64,000 nt of DNA from Fulvivirga ulvae (GCF_021389975.1 NZ_CP089981.1:2257501-2321500), one strand, 5' to 3'; counted from the first letter of the stretch, positions 17,811-27,303 are shown. Program-made: numbers and translations. Notes: a model not told the origin generated them from the sequence alone.

Positions 17811-17855
17811 ATCTTCACCCGGTTAAGCAACACCAACACTGCTATTGTTGAAAAT

Positions 17856-18791
17856 ATGACCTTGCAAAAAGTAGGCATCGCACAATATGCCGCTCACCAC
17901 CTTGATCTTGAGAAGAGCCTGAAGCGCCTGGAGCAGATCGTGGATCAGGCCTCGGCGGAAAAAATTAAACTGCTTGTATTTGGAGAAACATGGCTGTCAG
18001 GCTATCCGGTCTGGCTTGACCATTGCCCTGAAATAGCCAAATGGAACAATGCAGCTACCAAAGAAGCTTACCTTAAGCTAAGGCAAAGCAGCATCGAAGT
18101 ACCCGGTAAAGAAACCGGACAAATCGCTGCTCTGGCTCAAAAGCATGGAATGGCCATTGTAATTGGAGTCAATGAGATAATTAGAAAGGGCAGGGCCAGT
18201 GGTACAGTTTACAACACGCTGCTGACCTTTGATGAAAAAGGCAGGTTGGCCAATCACCATAGAAAACTTGTGCCGACATATACTGAGCGAATGATCTACG
18301 GCCCGGGTGACGGACATGGGCTACAGGTAGCAGAGACATCTGTTGGGAAGGTGGGTGCTTTAGTGTGCTGGGAGCACTGGATGCCTCTGACACGTCAGGC
18401 ATTGCACGATGAGGCTGAAGATATTCACATTGCAGCATGGCCTACCGTACATGACAAACACCTTATTGCGAGCAGACAGTATGCCTTTGAGGGCCGTTGC
18501 TTTGTGCTGGCTGCCGGTCAGATAATGAAGGCTTTCGAATTTCCTCCGGAACTAACCCTGCCCACGGAGCTAGCCAATGACCCGGATAAACTTGTGCTTA
18601 ACGGAGGAAGCTGCATCATAGACCCACGTGGAGAGTATATAACACCTCCATTATACGATAAAGAAGGCCTGGTGGCGGCTGAAATAGATCTCTCCGACCG
18701 CATTAAGGAACAAATGACACTGGATGTGAGCGGCCATTATCAACGGCCAGATGTTTTTGATTTTCAGGTTAACAAAGCAAGAAAGGTATGA
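17856..18791 (+). CDS. Nitrilase (carbon-nitrogen hydrolase superfamily)
   Basis: The 311-residue enzyme has the full catalytic triad: E44 in FGETWLSGYP, K137 in HHRKLVPTYTE and C171 in VCWEHWMPLTR. The CWEHxxPL block is the signature of true nitrilases, which turn a nitrile into a carboxylate and ammonia in one step. ATG 17856 is chosen because the upstream start would lie inside the preceding terminator. Its stop overlaps the start of the HTTM gene by 4 bp (ATGA), indicating translational coupling. The nitrile substrate is unknown. Confidence 0.92.
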   Translation: MTLQKVGIAQYAAHHLDLEKSLKRLEQIVDQASAEKIKLLVFGETWLSGYPVWLDHCPEIAKWNNAATKEAYLKLRQSSIEVPGKETGQIAALAQKHGMAIVIGVNEIIRKGRASGTVYNTLLTFDEKGRLANHHRKLVPTYTERMIYGPGDGHGLQVAETSVGKVGALVCWEHWMPLTRQALHDEAEDIHIAAWPTVHDKHLIASRQYAFEGRCFVLAAGQIMKAFEFPPELTLPTELANDPDKLVLNGGSCIIDPRGEYITPPLYDKEGLVAAEIDLSDRIKEQMTLDVSGHYQRPDVFDFQVNKARKV

Positions 18792-20098
18792 CGCTTACGC
18801 AAAAGTTATTTCGTCCGGTTGATAATAGTCCGCTTATCCTTTTCAGAATAGTGTTTGGACTATTGATCTTTTTAGAAGCCTGGGGAGCTATTCTTACCGG
18901 TTGGGTCCGAAGGGCTTTTATCGAACCGCAATATACATTTCCCTTTATTGACTTTTCATGGCTACAGCCCCTGTCTGGCTATGGAATGTATATTTACTAT
19001 ATCATTATGGGTATAGCCGGTTTAATGGTCATGTTTGGGTTTTACTACCGGCTGGGCATTGGCACCTATGCCATTATGTGGTCAGGCGTATATTTCATGC
19101 AAAAGACCAACTACAACAACCATTATTATCTTCTGGTATTGATGTGTATGTTGATGTGCCTTGTTCCGGCGCACCGCTATGCCTCAATAGATGCCAAACG
19201 GCATCCGGAGAAAAAAAGCCTTACCTGTCCCCAGTGGTGTCTATGGTTATTTGCGATTCAAACTACTATCGTATATATCTATGCTTCGGTGGCCAAGATG
19301 TACCCGGATTGGATAGCTGCCAAACCCATTAGCATTTGGTTTGACTATAAAAGCGATTACTTCCTCGTAGGCCCACTTCTGACCAAAGACTGGTTTCAAC
19401 ACACCATAGCATACGGAGGTATAATGTTTGACCTTTTAATCGCCCCGGGCCTGATTTGGAAGAGAACCAGAAAATATGCCTTTATTGCCTCCATATTTTT
19501 TCACCTGTTCAACTCAATTATTTTCCAGGTTGGAGTATTTCCATATATGGGTATAGCCCTCGGTGTGTTTTTCTTTGAACCTGAAGTTATCAGAAGAATT
19601 TTCTTCAAAAGAAAATCCATACCTGAATATCTCAATACCTATAAACCAAGAATCGCGTGGGTTTATATAGTGGGGATATATTTTGTAATGCAAATCCTAC
19701 TGCCATTGCGCCACTGGCTGTACCCTGGCAATGTACACTGGACAGAGGAGGGGCACAGGCTTTCCTGGCACATGATGCTCAGGGTTAAATCTGGTTATGT
19801 TTTTTTTAAGGTGGCAGACCCAAAAACCGGCCGGGAATGGAAAGTAAACCCGAATAAATACCTGACCTATAAGCAATCTAAAGCTATAGCAAGCCGACCG
19901 GACATGTGCTGGCAGTTTGTACAGATATTAAAGGAAGATTATGCTGCCAAAGGCTATCCGGAAGTAGCTATCTACGCGGTGGGCAAAGTAAGTTTGAATG
20001 GCAGGGAACAACAGCCGCTTTATGATGAAAGTGTAGATCTGGCAAAAGTTGAGTGGAAACGATTTGGGCATTCAGATTGGCTACTCGACCTGAAGTAA
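18788..20098 (+). CDS. HTTM-domain integral membrane protein (vitamin-K carboxylase-like)
   Basis: The 436-residue protein has about eight to nine membrane helices in the first 330 residues with the hallmarks of the HTTM / gamma-carboxylase-like family: FRIVFGLLIFLEAW, IEPQYTFPFIDF, KTNYNNHYYLLVLMCMLM, and FHLFNSIIF. The C-terminal 100 residues form a soluble domain. HTTM proteins relate to vitamin-K-dependent gamma-glutamyl carboxylase, but their bacterial function is mostly unknown. It overlaps the nitrilase by 4 bp, so the two probably work in one pathway. Confidence 0.88.
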   Translation: MTLTQKLFRPVDNSPLILFRIVFGLLIFLEAWGAILTGWVRRAFIEPQYTFPFIDFSWLQPLSGYGMYIYYIIMGIAGLMVMFGFYYRLGIGTYAIMWSGVYFMQKTNYNNHYYLLVLMCMLMCLVPAHRYASIDAKRHPEKKSLTCPQWCLWLFAIQTTIVYIYASVAKMYPDWIAAKPISIWFDYKSDYFLVGPLLTKDWFQHTIAYGGIMFDLLIAPGLIWKRTRKYAFIASIFFHLFNSIIFQVGVFPYMGIALGVFFFEPEVIRRIFFKRKSIPEYLNTYKPRIAWVYIVGIYFVMQILLPLRHWLYPGNVHWTEEGHRLSWHMMLRVKSGYVFFKVADPKTGREWKVNPNKYLTYKQSKAIASRPDMCWQFVQILKEDYAAKGYPEVAIYAVGKVSLNGREQQPLYDESVDLAKVEWKRFGHSDWLLDLK

Positions 20099-20126
20099 AG
20101 AGAATAACTTCGTAAGATCATAAAGA

Positions 20127-20188
20127 AAGAGGCCTGATCAAAACCACAAGTTTTATTTTGATATCCCGGGGTTTTGAAGAGGCCTCTT
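20127..20188. terminator. Long inverted repeat between convergent genes
   Basis: Two 19-base arms (starting AAGAGGCCTGATCAAAACC and its near-perfect complement, two mismatches) enclose about 24 bases. It lies between the HTTM gene and the opposite-strand gene ending at 20217. Intervening T-runs are short, so bidirectional termination is likely but not certain. Confidence 0.65.
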
Positions 20189-20216
20189 CTTGCGAAAAGT
20201 GTTACTTTAGAGGATA

Positions 20217-20540
20217 TTATCCATCAATTTCATCGCCTTCAGCGCTGAACTTTTTCTTTTCAGTAACTCCCTGAGGGCTTGTGAAGTGTACTTCATAAAC
20301 CGTTTTTCTTGTTTTTGGGTCAGTTACCTTATATACTTTAGAAGCTTTCCAGTCAGCATAATCAGAAGAGATTGCCTCAGAAACAGGAGATGGAACTTCA
20401 GTCATTCTGATCTCAACTTTCTCATCCTGCTTTTGCTCCATTTTATCTTGCTGTTCTACTTGTGCTACGGCAGATGTACTGAATGCTGCAGTTCCAGCGA
20501 TGATCATTGAAGCAGCTATGGTTCTAATTAACGTTTTCAT
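20217..20540 (-). CDS. Small secreted PepSY-like protein
   Basis: The 107-residue product has a signal peptide (ASMIIAGTAAFSTSAVAQ), a Gln/Glu/Lys-rich linker, and a C-terminal domain (VPSPVSEAISSDYADWKASKVYKV, YEVHFTSPQGVTEKKKFSAEGDE) similar to PepSY-like / DUF2874 proteins common in Bacteroidetes. It is periplasmic or secreted; role unknown. It stands alone. Confidence 0.75.
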   Translation of the reverse strand: MKTLIRTIAASMIIAGTAAFSTSAVAQVEQQDKMEQKQDEKVEIRMTEVPSPVSEAISSDYADWKASKVYKVTDPKTRKTVYEVHFTSPQGVTEKKKFSAEGDEIDG

Positions 20541-20737
20541 ATTTGTTTACTATTTAATTGGTTGGTTAAAATTTAAAATTGTTTGATAAACTACTCTTTC
20601 AGAACCGTGCCAGAGCTGCATACTAAACTTAATATTCTGATTTACAGCCAATTAAAAGTATTAGAGATAAAGACATTAATTTTAAAATTGTAGAATTTTC
20701 CTACAAGTCGTTGGGGTGTGGGGCGGAATATATCACA

Positions 20738-21742
20738 CTATTCAACAGTATCTACAGACTTTAGCTTCAGCACCTCCTCAATGTATCTAAAAGTTTCCTG
20801 TCTGACAGACTCCAGATCTTCTGAGGTAAGGTATGATCCTATCACGTGATGATTGACATTTGGAAAAGCTACTTTTCTTTTTAGAGATTCAGGGGTCCCG
20901 AGCTGGTCATACATCTCCAGCATTGCGGGTACTAATACCGTATGATCCTGTGCGCTGTCATTTTTATAATAATATCCTAAAAATACTGGCTGAGTTACCG
21001 AAGCGAAAGTTTCTTCATTCATTGTCTCCTCAATAAGCTCTTCCAGATGTGTAAGGGCTTCTAACCTGTATCCATTGGTCCAATACTTCTCTCTTTCAGG
21101 GTCAATCTCCCAACGGTTATAATTACTGCCTTTTACGAGCCTGGCTAGTTGCAATCCCCAGGGTTCGTCCAACAGCCAGGAGTTAGGGTCGTAGATTTTT
21201 ATGTTTGGTGAGTAGAGCAGTAGCCCGGCAATGTCAGCGTCATCCTCTGCAAGGTAAAGTGCAAAGGTGCCACCTGTGGAGGTAGCCAGTATAATTAGTT
21301 TCTCGCCAAGCTGTTTGCCAATGGCTATGGCTTCCTTGGCGGAATTCATAAGCTTTTCGGCGGTAAGGTCAATCATTGGTTCCTCATCGGCAACACCATG
21401 CCCGTAGAGCCGGGGCAGATACAAGTTGCAGCCATAGCGCCTGGCGATCTCCAGATGTAGTGGCGCACCTTCGCCCTGGCTTGCAGAAAAGCCGTGGAGG
21501 TATACGATGCTGTAAGGTGTTTTTTGATAGGCAGAGTCCGCCCAGATTATGCGGGATTCATTGTCCGGCTTTATGTTCGGAGTTTCCTCCTCATGTTTTT
21601 GTATTTGCTTTTCAAGACTGTGCAGGTCATTGGCAACTTCCGGCAACTCTTTATTAAATTGAGGAGACTCTACCTTTGGTCCCAGAAAGTACACAGCACA
21701 TATTAACAAGACAATTACCAAAGACCACTTGATTGTTTTCAT
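20738..21742 (-). CDS. Alpha/beta hydrolase (serine aminopeptidase-type)
   Basis: The 334-residue protein begins with a membrane anchor or signal (WSLVIVLLICAVYFLG) and then an alpha/beta-hydrolase fold. Visible elements are the oxyanion segment YLHGFSASQGEG, the nucleophile elbow ATSTGGTFALYLAE with serine near residue 154, and the catalytic histidine in NVNHHVIGSYL. The layout resembles serine aminopeptidase S33 / monoacylglycerol lipase-like hydrolases acting on the outer face of the inner membrane. Substrate unknown. It lies about 40 bp upstream of no gene on its strand; the neighbour at 21780 precedes it. Confidence 0.85.
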   Translation of the reverse strand: MKTIKWSLVIVLLICAVYFLGPKVESPQFNKELPEVANDLHSLEKQIQKHEEETPNIKPDNESRIIWADSAYQKTPYSIVYLHGFSASQGEGAPLHLEIARRYGCNLYLPRLYGHGVADEEPMIDLTAEKLMNSAKEAIAIGKQLGEKLIILATSTGGTFALYLAEDDADIAGLLLYSPNIKIYDPNSWLLDEPWGLQLARLVKGSNYNRWEIDPEREKYWTNGYRLEALTHLEELIEETMNEETFASVTQPVFLGYYYKNDSAQDHTVLVPAMLEMYDQLGTPESLKRKVAFPNVNHHVIGSYLTSEDLESVRQETFRYIEEVLKLKSVDTVE

Positions 21743-21779
21743 TTCAAAGCATGATTATAAATAAAAGAAGCTTACCTGA

Positions 21780-22433
21780 CTAACTTTCACAAAAAGAGCC
21801 CTGTCCTACCCATATTGTTTTGATTTCAGGTTGAAGGATACCATTTTTTACTGCGGGATCAGACATTATCACCTCCGGCTCAACCTCTCCTTTCATGATC
21901 AGAATACTCCCGTCATCATTGTCAAACACACCTTCAGAGATCACATTGCCGGTTTTAGTTATGTTGTTAAGATATTGGTCATGCTTGAGAAACCACTCAG
22001 GAGCTTGCTGTACGTTAAACTTAGTAATATGTGTTTGATACCTGATGAAGGTATAAAAGACCATTTTAACATCTTCATTCACCTTACAAACCCCACCTGA
22101 CCGGGGAGTCCATGGAAGAATCTCTATTTTGTATCTGTTCGCTTTTATAGCCGGGTCAGTATATATCCACTCCCTGGCTTTCGTAATATCGTTGGTATTC
22201 AATATGAAGATACCTCCGCCTCCTTCAAACGGCCCAGCAACAGTCAACTTGTCTTCGGCTGCAAGGCGCTGGATATTGGCCATGTGCCTCTTTTGTAAGC
22301 TGTCAACGGCTTGTTCAGATAGTACTTCTTTGTCTGGGTTACTGTTCAGAAAAACGAACATGTATTTCTTTTCCTGCGCATAGGATGTCAATGTAAAGCA
22401 GACCAAAACAAGTAGCAATATCAATCTATTCAT
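21780..22433 (-). CDS. Secreted protein with two tandem YciI-like domains
   Basis: The 217-residue protein has a signal peptide (LILLLVLVCFTLTSYAQ) followed by two copies of a YciI-related ferredoxin-like domain of about 90 residues each. The first begins KKYMFVFLNSNPD and contains KLTVAGPFEGGGGIFIL and DPAIKAN. The second begins KMVFYTFIRYQ and contains NVISEGVFDNDDGSILIM and DPAVKNG. YciI domains are usually cytoplasmic and single; here both are exported. Function unknown. It is upstream of the hydrolase gene by 37 bp on the same strand. Confidence 0.78.
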   Translation of the reverse strand: MNRLILLLVLVCFTLTSYAQEKKYMFVFLNSNPDKEVLSEQAVDSLQKRHMANIQRLAAEDKLTVAGPFEGGGGIFILNTNDITKAREWIYTDPAIKANRYKIEILPWTPRSGGVCKVNEDVKMVFYTFIRYQTHITKFNVQQAPEWFLKHDQYLNNITKTGNVISEGVFDNDDGSILIMKGEVEPEVIMSDPAVKNGILQPEIKTIWVGQGSFCES

Positions 22434-22607
22434 TATCAGGTTAATTATGTAGAAGAAACACCCCGCATATGGTAAAAGCTATACCTAATTTAGCTATTAA
22501 AACCGCGAACTTTTACAAAATAAAGGCAATTTTATTGCTTTTCACGCCATATTCCGGTAAAGGAACGAAAATTGATCGCTAAAAATCACATCAACAAGAA
22601 TTATATC

Positions 22608-22790
22608 ATGATCAAGACATTGGCTATCATACTTGTAATAGCAGGAATCATTGGCTTGGTATTAGGTGTTTTGGGTATTTTTGGGAGCAACCTCGTTGCT
22701 CTCAGTCCTTGGGCACTCGCCATTTTGGGCCTCATCTTTTTTTCTTCCGGTATAGGCCTGTTAAAAAGGGAAAGCGGGGAAACCCAATAA
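22608..22790 (+). CDS. Small two-helix membrane protein
   Basis: The 60-residue product has two hydrophobic helices (LAIILVIAGIIGLVLGVLGIF and PWALAILGLIFFSSGIGLL) with a glycine-rich first helix and a short charged tail. ATG 22608 is preferred over an upstream start at 22572. It ends 2 bp before the stop of the convergent aminotransferase. Similar small proteins of unknown role are frequent in Bacteroidetes. Confidence 0.65.
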   Translation: MIKTLAIILVIAGIIGLVLGVLGIFGSNLVALSPWALAILGLIFFSSGIGLLKRESGETQ

Positions 22791-22792
22791 CA

Positions 22793-23944
22793 TCAAAGTT
22801 CCAATATTCTATCTATTAGGAGGTTCACTTCCTGTTCGCTATTATACACATGCGGGGCCACTCTTACTGCGTCTCCCCGAACAGATACATGAATATTGTC
22901 ACGGGCCGTAAGCTCCTTTAACCTGTTGGTATCAAGCCCTTTTGTAGCCCTGATGCCGAATAGGTGCTGAGCCCTGTACTGATCATCCTCTACGGTATAC
23001 GCAGTTCCTTTCAACCGGGCAAGTGCATCTCTGGTGATGTTATGGCAATAGTTCTGAATATTTTCAGGGCCCCAGTCATTGATCTGCCGCAGCGCTTGCA
23101 GCATCATGGGCACCAGGATAAAATTGCTATGTTCCCCAACCTCGTACCTCAAAGCTCCGGGTTGGTAATCATCCTGATAATTTACCAGTCCTGCAAAATC
23201 TTCGCTCTTTGCGCGGTTAATCCAGTTTTCTTCAAGAGGATCGCCATTATCAAAGGCTTCTCCGTAATACGCCATGCCGATGGAGTAAGGTCCGAATAGC
23301 CATTTATAGCCAGCGCAGATCAAAGCATCGGGCTGAATTTCTCCAGTGTTAAAAGGAAGTGCACCCACAGATTGAGTGCCATCTATGATCAGTAATGCAC
23401 CAACTTCACGGGTTTTTTTCCTTATAGCTTTCAAGTCATATAAAGTGCCGTCCGCCCAGTGTACATGCGCCATGGCCACAAGTTTGGTGTTTTCATCAAT
23501 GGAAGCTATTATTTTCTCATTCCATGCCTCGCCTCTTCCTTCTGTTAGTTTTGGAGCATGTATGGTTCGTAATTCTGCCCCTGCTTTGTCGGTAAGACTT
23601 TTCCATGGATAATAGTTACTTGGGAACTGTTCCCCCATCACTATGATGTTCTGATTCTTTTCTAACTGCACATTTTTGGCTACAGTGGAGGTTCCGTAAG
23701 AAACAGAGGGGATAATTACAATACGGTTATATTCGGTTGTACCTATAAGTTTTCCAAATTCTTTTCTGAGTAATTCGGTATCTTTAAAGAAATCAGATGG
23801 AGATATGGATGTAGGGTTGCTCTTTCCGCGGATACCTTTGATGCCTGCTTCTTCCACACTCTTCAATAGAGGTGACATATATGCACAGTTCAGGTAAATA
23901 TGATCTTTTGGGAGAGAAAATAGCTCAGATTGGTTTTTTAGCAT
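22793..23944 (-). CDS. Class V aminotransferase (PLP-dependent)
   Basis: The 383-residue protein is a fold-type I PLP enzyme of the class V group (cysteine desulfurase / kynureninase-like). The probable Schiff-base lysine is in CAGYKWLFGPYSIG, preceded by LIIDGTQSVGALPF, whose aspartate and histidine-region residues hold the cofactor. The N-terminal YLNCAYMSPL and C-terminal VSVRGDAVRVAPHVYN are typical. It lacks the mobile cysteine loop motif of true NifS/IscS enzymes as far as I can see. The substrate is unknown. Confidence 0.88.
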   Translation of the reverse strand: MLKNQSELFSLPKDHIYLNCAYMSPLLKSVEEAGIKGIRGKSNPTSISPSDFFKDTELLRKEFGKLIGTTEYNRIVIIPSVSYGTSTVAKNVQLEKNQNIIVMGEQFPSNYYPWKSLTDKAGAELRTIHAPKLTEGRGEAWNEKIIASIDENTKLVAMAHVHWADGTLYDLKAIRKKTREVGALLIIDGTQSVGALPFNTGEIQPDALICAGYKWLFGPYSIGMAYYGEAFDNGDPLEENWINRAKSEDFAGLVNYQDDYQPGALRYEVGEHSNFILVPMMLQALRQINDWGPENIQNYCHNITRDALARLKGTAYTVEDDQYRAQHLFGIRATKGLDTNRLKELTARDNIHVSVRGDAVRVAPHVYNSEQEVNLLIDRILEL

Positions 23945-24018
23945 AGTGTAACAATTATTCGTTCGTATCTTCTAAAATAAACGAAACGTAAGAATAATTA
24001 GAAGGGTTGAAAAAGTAT

Positions 24019-24930
24019 CTATTTCAGGTTCAGGGCATCACGAAGATATTTGTCCGATACACTGTTTTTTGACCAGTAGTCGATATGCAAAGTTTTGTCA
24101 AGCGTGGCGGAAGTAGTTAGCTCCTTACCTCCCATTCCGCTGTAAGTTTCTTCCCAGGACTGTATCTGGTAGGGAAAGTTCTTATCAAAAGTAATAGACA
24201 AGCTCCTCTCAGGATATTTAACCTGATAGGTAATTTGTTCGGCTTCTTCATTTAATGTAGCTGTTGCCAGCAGGGGTTTAAGGTTTTTATGCATAAGACG
24301 TGTGTGGAAAAGCCCGGGAATGATCTTTATTTCGCCAATCGGCAGTGCTTTATAATTTAGGCGTATCTGGTTCCATAGCTCATCCTCAAGCAGGGCAGCT
24401 TCTATTGACAATTCCTGGTCACCTTCTTTTTCAAAATATGAAAATGACTTAAGGGCATACTTCCTGCGCTCCAGGTTCATTTGGCTATACACCTGCCCAC
24501 ACCACTCCTGGCTGGACATCGTCACCTTAAGCGTTTTGGGTTGGTTGTAGCTGTCAACAGGCGTAAAGGAGGACAGCATCATAGAATAAGGATAAATACC
24601 TGTAGTAAACTTTTTGGTGAAATTCAGTTTCATTACTGTTATCTTGTCATCTCCGGCCTGTTCCGGGTTATCCAGTTTTACCTGTTTGGATTTGGAGAAT
24701 GGTTCTGTTACAAAAATCAGTACGGCTTTTCCGTCATGGATTTCTCCATACCTCGATTGTTTTAAAATATATGAAGCTACCTCAGCTTTTCCTGAATACC
24801 AGTAATTGCTAAACTGTTCATTTTCATACGGTTTCTCTGCGTGCTCTAATGTAACAGAATCCGTAGACTGACTGCAGCTAAGCCCTGATGAAAGCACGGT
24901 GAGACTTATTATGTATAATACGATTTTCAT
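24019..24930 (-). CDS. Lipoprotein of unknown function (Bacteroidetes family)
   Basis: The 303-residue protein has a lipoprotein signal with cysteine near residue 19 (LSSGLSCSQ). The mature domain (YWYSGKAEVASYILKQSRYGEIHDGKAVLIFVTEPF, WEETYSGMGGKELTTSA) matches a conserved family that databases have sometimes labelled a septum-formation inhibitor without evidence; I do not adopt that label. It is periplasmic or outer-membrane anchored. It stands alone and is divergent from the glycosyltransferase genes. Confidence 0.75.
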   Translation of the reverse strand: MKIVLYIISLTVLSSGLSCSQSTDSVTLEHAEKPYENEQFSNYWYSGKAEVASYILKQSRYGEIHDGKAVLIFVTEPFSKSKQVKLDNPEQAGDDKITVMKLNFTKKFTTGIYPYSMMLSSFTPVDSYNQPKTLKVTMSSQEWCGQVYSQMNLERRKYALKSFSYFEKEGDQELSIEAALLEDELWNQIRLNYKALPIGEIKIIPGLFHTRLMHKNLKPLLATATLNEEAEQITYQVKYPERSLSITFDKNFPYQIQSWEETYSGMGGKELTTSATLDKTLHIDYWSKNSVSDKYLRDALNLK

Positions 24931-25053
24931 GATCTAAGTGTTTTTTCAGAGCAGAAATATGCACTATAAAGGTCATTATAAAATAAGTTTACAGGAAGTC
25001 GTATCCTTTACATTTTTATAAATTTCTATATTTACCGTTTCTAATAAAAACAT

Positions 25054-26586
25054 ATGTCTCAGCAAAAAATAAAAAAGGACATTGGCTCAAGAAGGTTTTT
25101 ATATCTTGCCATACTGGCTGTTTCCTTCATTGTGGCTTATGTCTATACCTTCGATTCTAAACTTGCTCTATTGGGTGATAATGCCAACTACTACATATTA
25201 GGCAAGTCGCTGTCGTTGGGCAAGGGCTATACCGATATTAACTATGTTAAACAAACATCAAATAACCATTATCCTCCGGGTTACCCTGCTATTATAAGTG
25301 TCGTGTTATTATTTACAAAAGCCATCACCCCTTTAAAAATACTTAACGGTATATTTTTTATGATGGGTGTTTGGGTTCTCTACAAGTTAGTAAATAAGAT
25401 CACGGACAATGAGGTTTTTGCCTTCATTGTAACCTTTTTGACACTCATCAATTCCCATCTGCTTTGGTATTCATCTGTTATGATGTCTGAAATACCATTT
25501 TTCTTTTTTAGCATTCTGTCGCTTTGGGCATTTATGAAAATAGATTATGAGAAAAGATCGTGGAGAAATCCTTATTTGATTTTATGTATTACAACACTAA
25601 TCATATCTTATTATATACGTTCACTGGGCGTTGCCCTACTGGGGGGCTATTTTTTATTTTTTATTTTTCATAAAAGGTGGAAATCTATCTTGGTATTCTC
25701 TATTTCCTTTGCGGCAGGAGTTTTGCCATGGTTTATTCGTAGTCAAAAGTTAGGTGGGGGCTCTTATATGAGACAGCTTGGCATGATTAATCCCTATCAG
25801 CCTGCATTAGGGCAGGCAGATTTTGGTGATTTTGTTAATAGGTTCTTTAATAATTTTTCAAGGTATGTTACCTTGGAAATCCCGAGCGCCATTTTTCCCT
25901 TAAAACAGGTACAGTATGGGGGATCATATAATAGTTCAGAGTGGTTTTTAGGCTTGTTTATAGTTGTTTTGTTCTTTTACGGAGTTTTCATGCTGCCAAA
26001 GTTTCGCTGGTTGATTCTCGGGTACATCTTAGGTACGTTAGCCATCTTAATGATATGGCCTGATGTGTGGATCGGGGTGAGGTTTATTGTGCCGGTAGTT
26101 CCATTATTTATTCTCGGATTCATGTATGGGTTGTACAACATTATGTTGCAATTCCGTAAATGGCTTTCGCTAAAAAAAATGGTGTCGCCTTACTGGTTAT
26201 TACTTTTGGCAGTGCTTTATGTGAAACCCCTTAAAGCCATTCATGATCAGGCAAAAACCCCTTATTCCACGGCGTGGCGCAACTATTTTGAAGTAGCAAA
26301 ATGGGCAGATAGAAATCTGGAGGAAAATGTGTTGATAAGCTGTGGGAAACCCTCCTTGTTTTACCTTTATGCCGATACTTATACAAGAAGGTTTAAATTT
26401 GCACAGGATCCCAAAGAGCAGCTTAAGGACTTGGAAAAATATAAAGTTGATTACATTGTCATTGATCAGGTTTATGGCAATACCATTAGGTATTTGCTAC
26501 CTGTAGTTCGACAATATCCGGAGCGCTTTGAGCAGGTTTATCATTTAAAAAATCCGGATACCTTCCTTCTTAAATTTAAGCGATAG
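25054..26586 (+). CDS. GT39-type integral membrane glycosyltransferase (GT-C)
   Basis: The 510-residue protein has about ten membrane helices in the first 400 residues and a short soluble C-terminal part. The first external loop carries the acidic motif LLGDNANYYILG (D42), followed by NHYPPGYPAII, as in PMT/ArnT-family enzymes that use polyprenyl-phosphate sugars. It probably transfers a sugar to lipid or protein at the periplasmic face. It directly precedes the GT2 gene, stop and start adjoining. This is the commonly seen pair of GT2 donor-lipid synthase with GT-C enzyme. Confidence 0.85.
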   Translation: MSQQKIKKDIGSRRFLYLAILAVSFIVAYVYTFDSKLALLGDNANYYILGKSLSLGKGYTDINYVKQTSNNHYPPGYPAIISVVLLFTKAITPLKILNGIFFMMGVWVLYKLVNKITDNEVFAFIVTFLTLINSHLLWYSSVMMSEIPFFFFSILSLWAFMKIDYEKRSWRNPYLILCITTLIISYYIRSLGVALLGGYFLFFIFHKRWKSILVFSISFAAGVLPWFIRSQKLGGGSYMRQLGMINPYQPALGQADFGDFVNRFFNNFSRYVTLEIPSAIFPLKQVQYGGSYNSSEWFLGLFIVVLFFYGVFMLPKFRWLILGYILGTLAILMIWPDVWIGVRFIVPVVPLFILGFMYGLYNIMLQFRKWLSLKKMVSPYWLLLLAVLYVKPLKAIHDQAKTPYSTAWRNYFEVAKWADRNLEENVLISCGKPSLFYLYADTYTRRFKFAQDPKEQLKDLEKYKVDYIVIDQVYGNTIRYLLPVVRQYPERFEQVYHLKNPDTFLLKFKR

Positions 26587-27303
26587 ATGATCATAACTAA
26601 ATTATCTGTAATTATTCCGGTATACAATGAAGGCAGAACTATTCATAAAATACTTGATAAAGTAAGGGAAGTCAGCCTGATATATGATATAAAAAAAGAG
26701 GTGGTAATTGTCAATGATGCTTCTACTGATGACAGTGAAGCAAAAATCCGTGAGTACATGAGTGCTAACCTTGGACTTGATATACAATACTATGCTCAGG
26801 AAAGAAATATGGGAAAGGGCGCTGCGCTTCATCGTGGAATAAAGGAGGCTACCGGCGAATATCTCATTATACAGGATGCAGATTTGGAGTATGATCCTGA
26901 TGAGTATAACCTTTTGCTGAAGCCGATTGTTAATGGTGTTGCTGATGTAGTTTATGGCAGCCGTTTTCTTGGAGGAAATCCTCATAGGATCTTATTCTTT
27001 TGGCATTCTATTGGTAATAAAATCTTAACGTTTCTCTCCAATATGTTTACTAACTTGAACCTCACTGATATGGAGACCTGTTATAAGCTGATCGAAACAA
27101 AGACAGCCCAGGGTTTAAAGTTGAAGGAAAGACGGTTTGGGTTTGAGCCTGAGGTGACGGCCCGGCTCGCAAAGGTGAAAGGTATACGCATTTATGAAGT
27201 AGGTATTTCTTATTATGGACGTACCTATGCAGAGGGTAAAAAAATCAATTGGAGAGATGGATTTAGAGCAATTTATTGTATATTCAGATATAACCTGTTT
27301 TAG
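26587..27303 (+). CDS. GT2 glycosyltransferase, dolichol-phosphate-mannose synthase-like
   Basis: The 238-residue protein is a GT-A fold enzyme with the nucleotide-sugar motif SVIIPVYNEGRT, the NDASTDDS segment, the DxD-like QDADLEYDPDEY near residue 100 and the downstream MGKGAALHRG and ETCYKL features of polyprenyl-phosphate sugar synthases. It lacks C-terminal membrane helices, as in the class without an anchor. It should make the polyprenyl-phosphate sugar used by the adjacent GT39 enzyme. No space separates the two genes. Confidence 0.9.
   Translation: MIITKLSVIIPVYNEGRTIHKILDKVREVSLIYDIKKEVVIVNDASTDDSEAKIREYMSANLGLDIQYYAQERNMGKGAALHRGIKEATGEYLIIQDADLEYDPDEYNLLLKPIVNGVADVVYGSRFLGGNPHRILFFWHSIGNKILTFLSNMFTNLNLTDMETCYKLIETKTAQGLKLKERRFGFEPEVTARLAKVKGIRIYEVGISYYGRTYAEGKKINWRDGFRAIYCIFRYNLF

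Noticed and set aside
17799..17855. N-terminal extension of the nitrilase from an ATG at 17799
   Set aside because: The ATG lies inside the right arm of a strong terminator (17776-17810), and the added residues have no family similarity; the start at 17856 leads directly into the conserved fold.
24019..24930. Annotation as septum formation inhibitor Maf
   Set aside because: The sequence is a lipoprotein and shows none of the Maf nucleotide pyrophosphatase motifs; the label seems to be a propagated database error.
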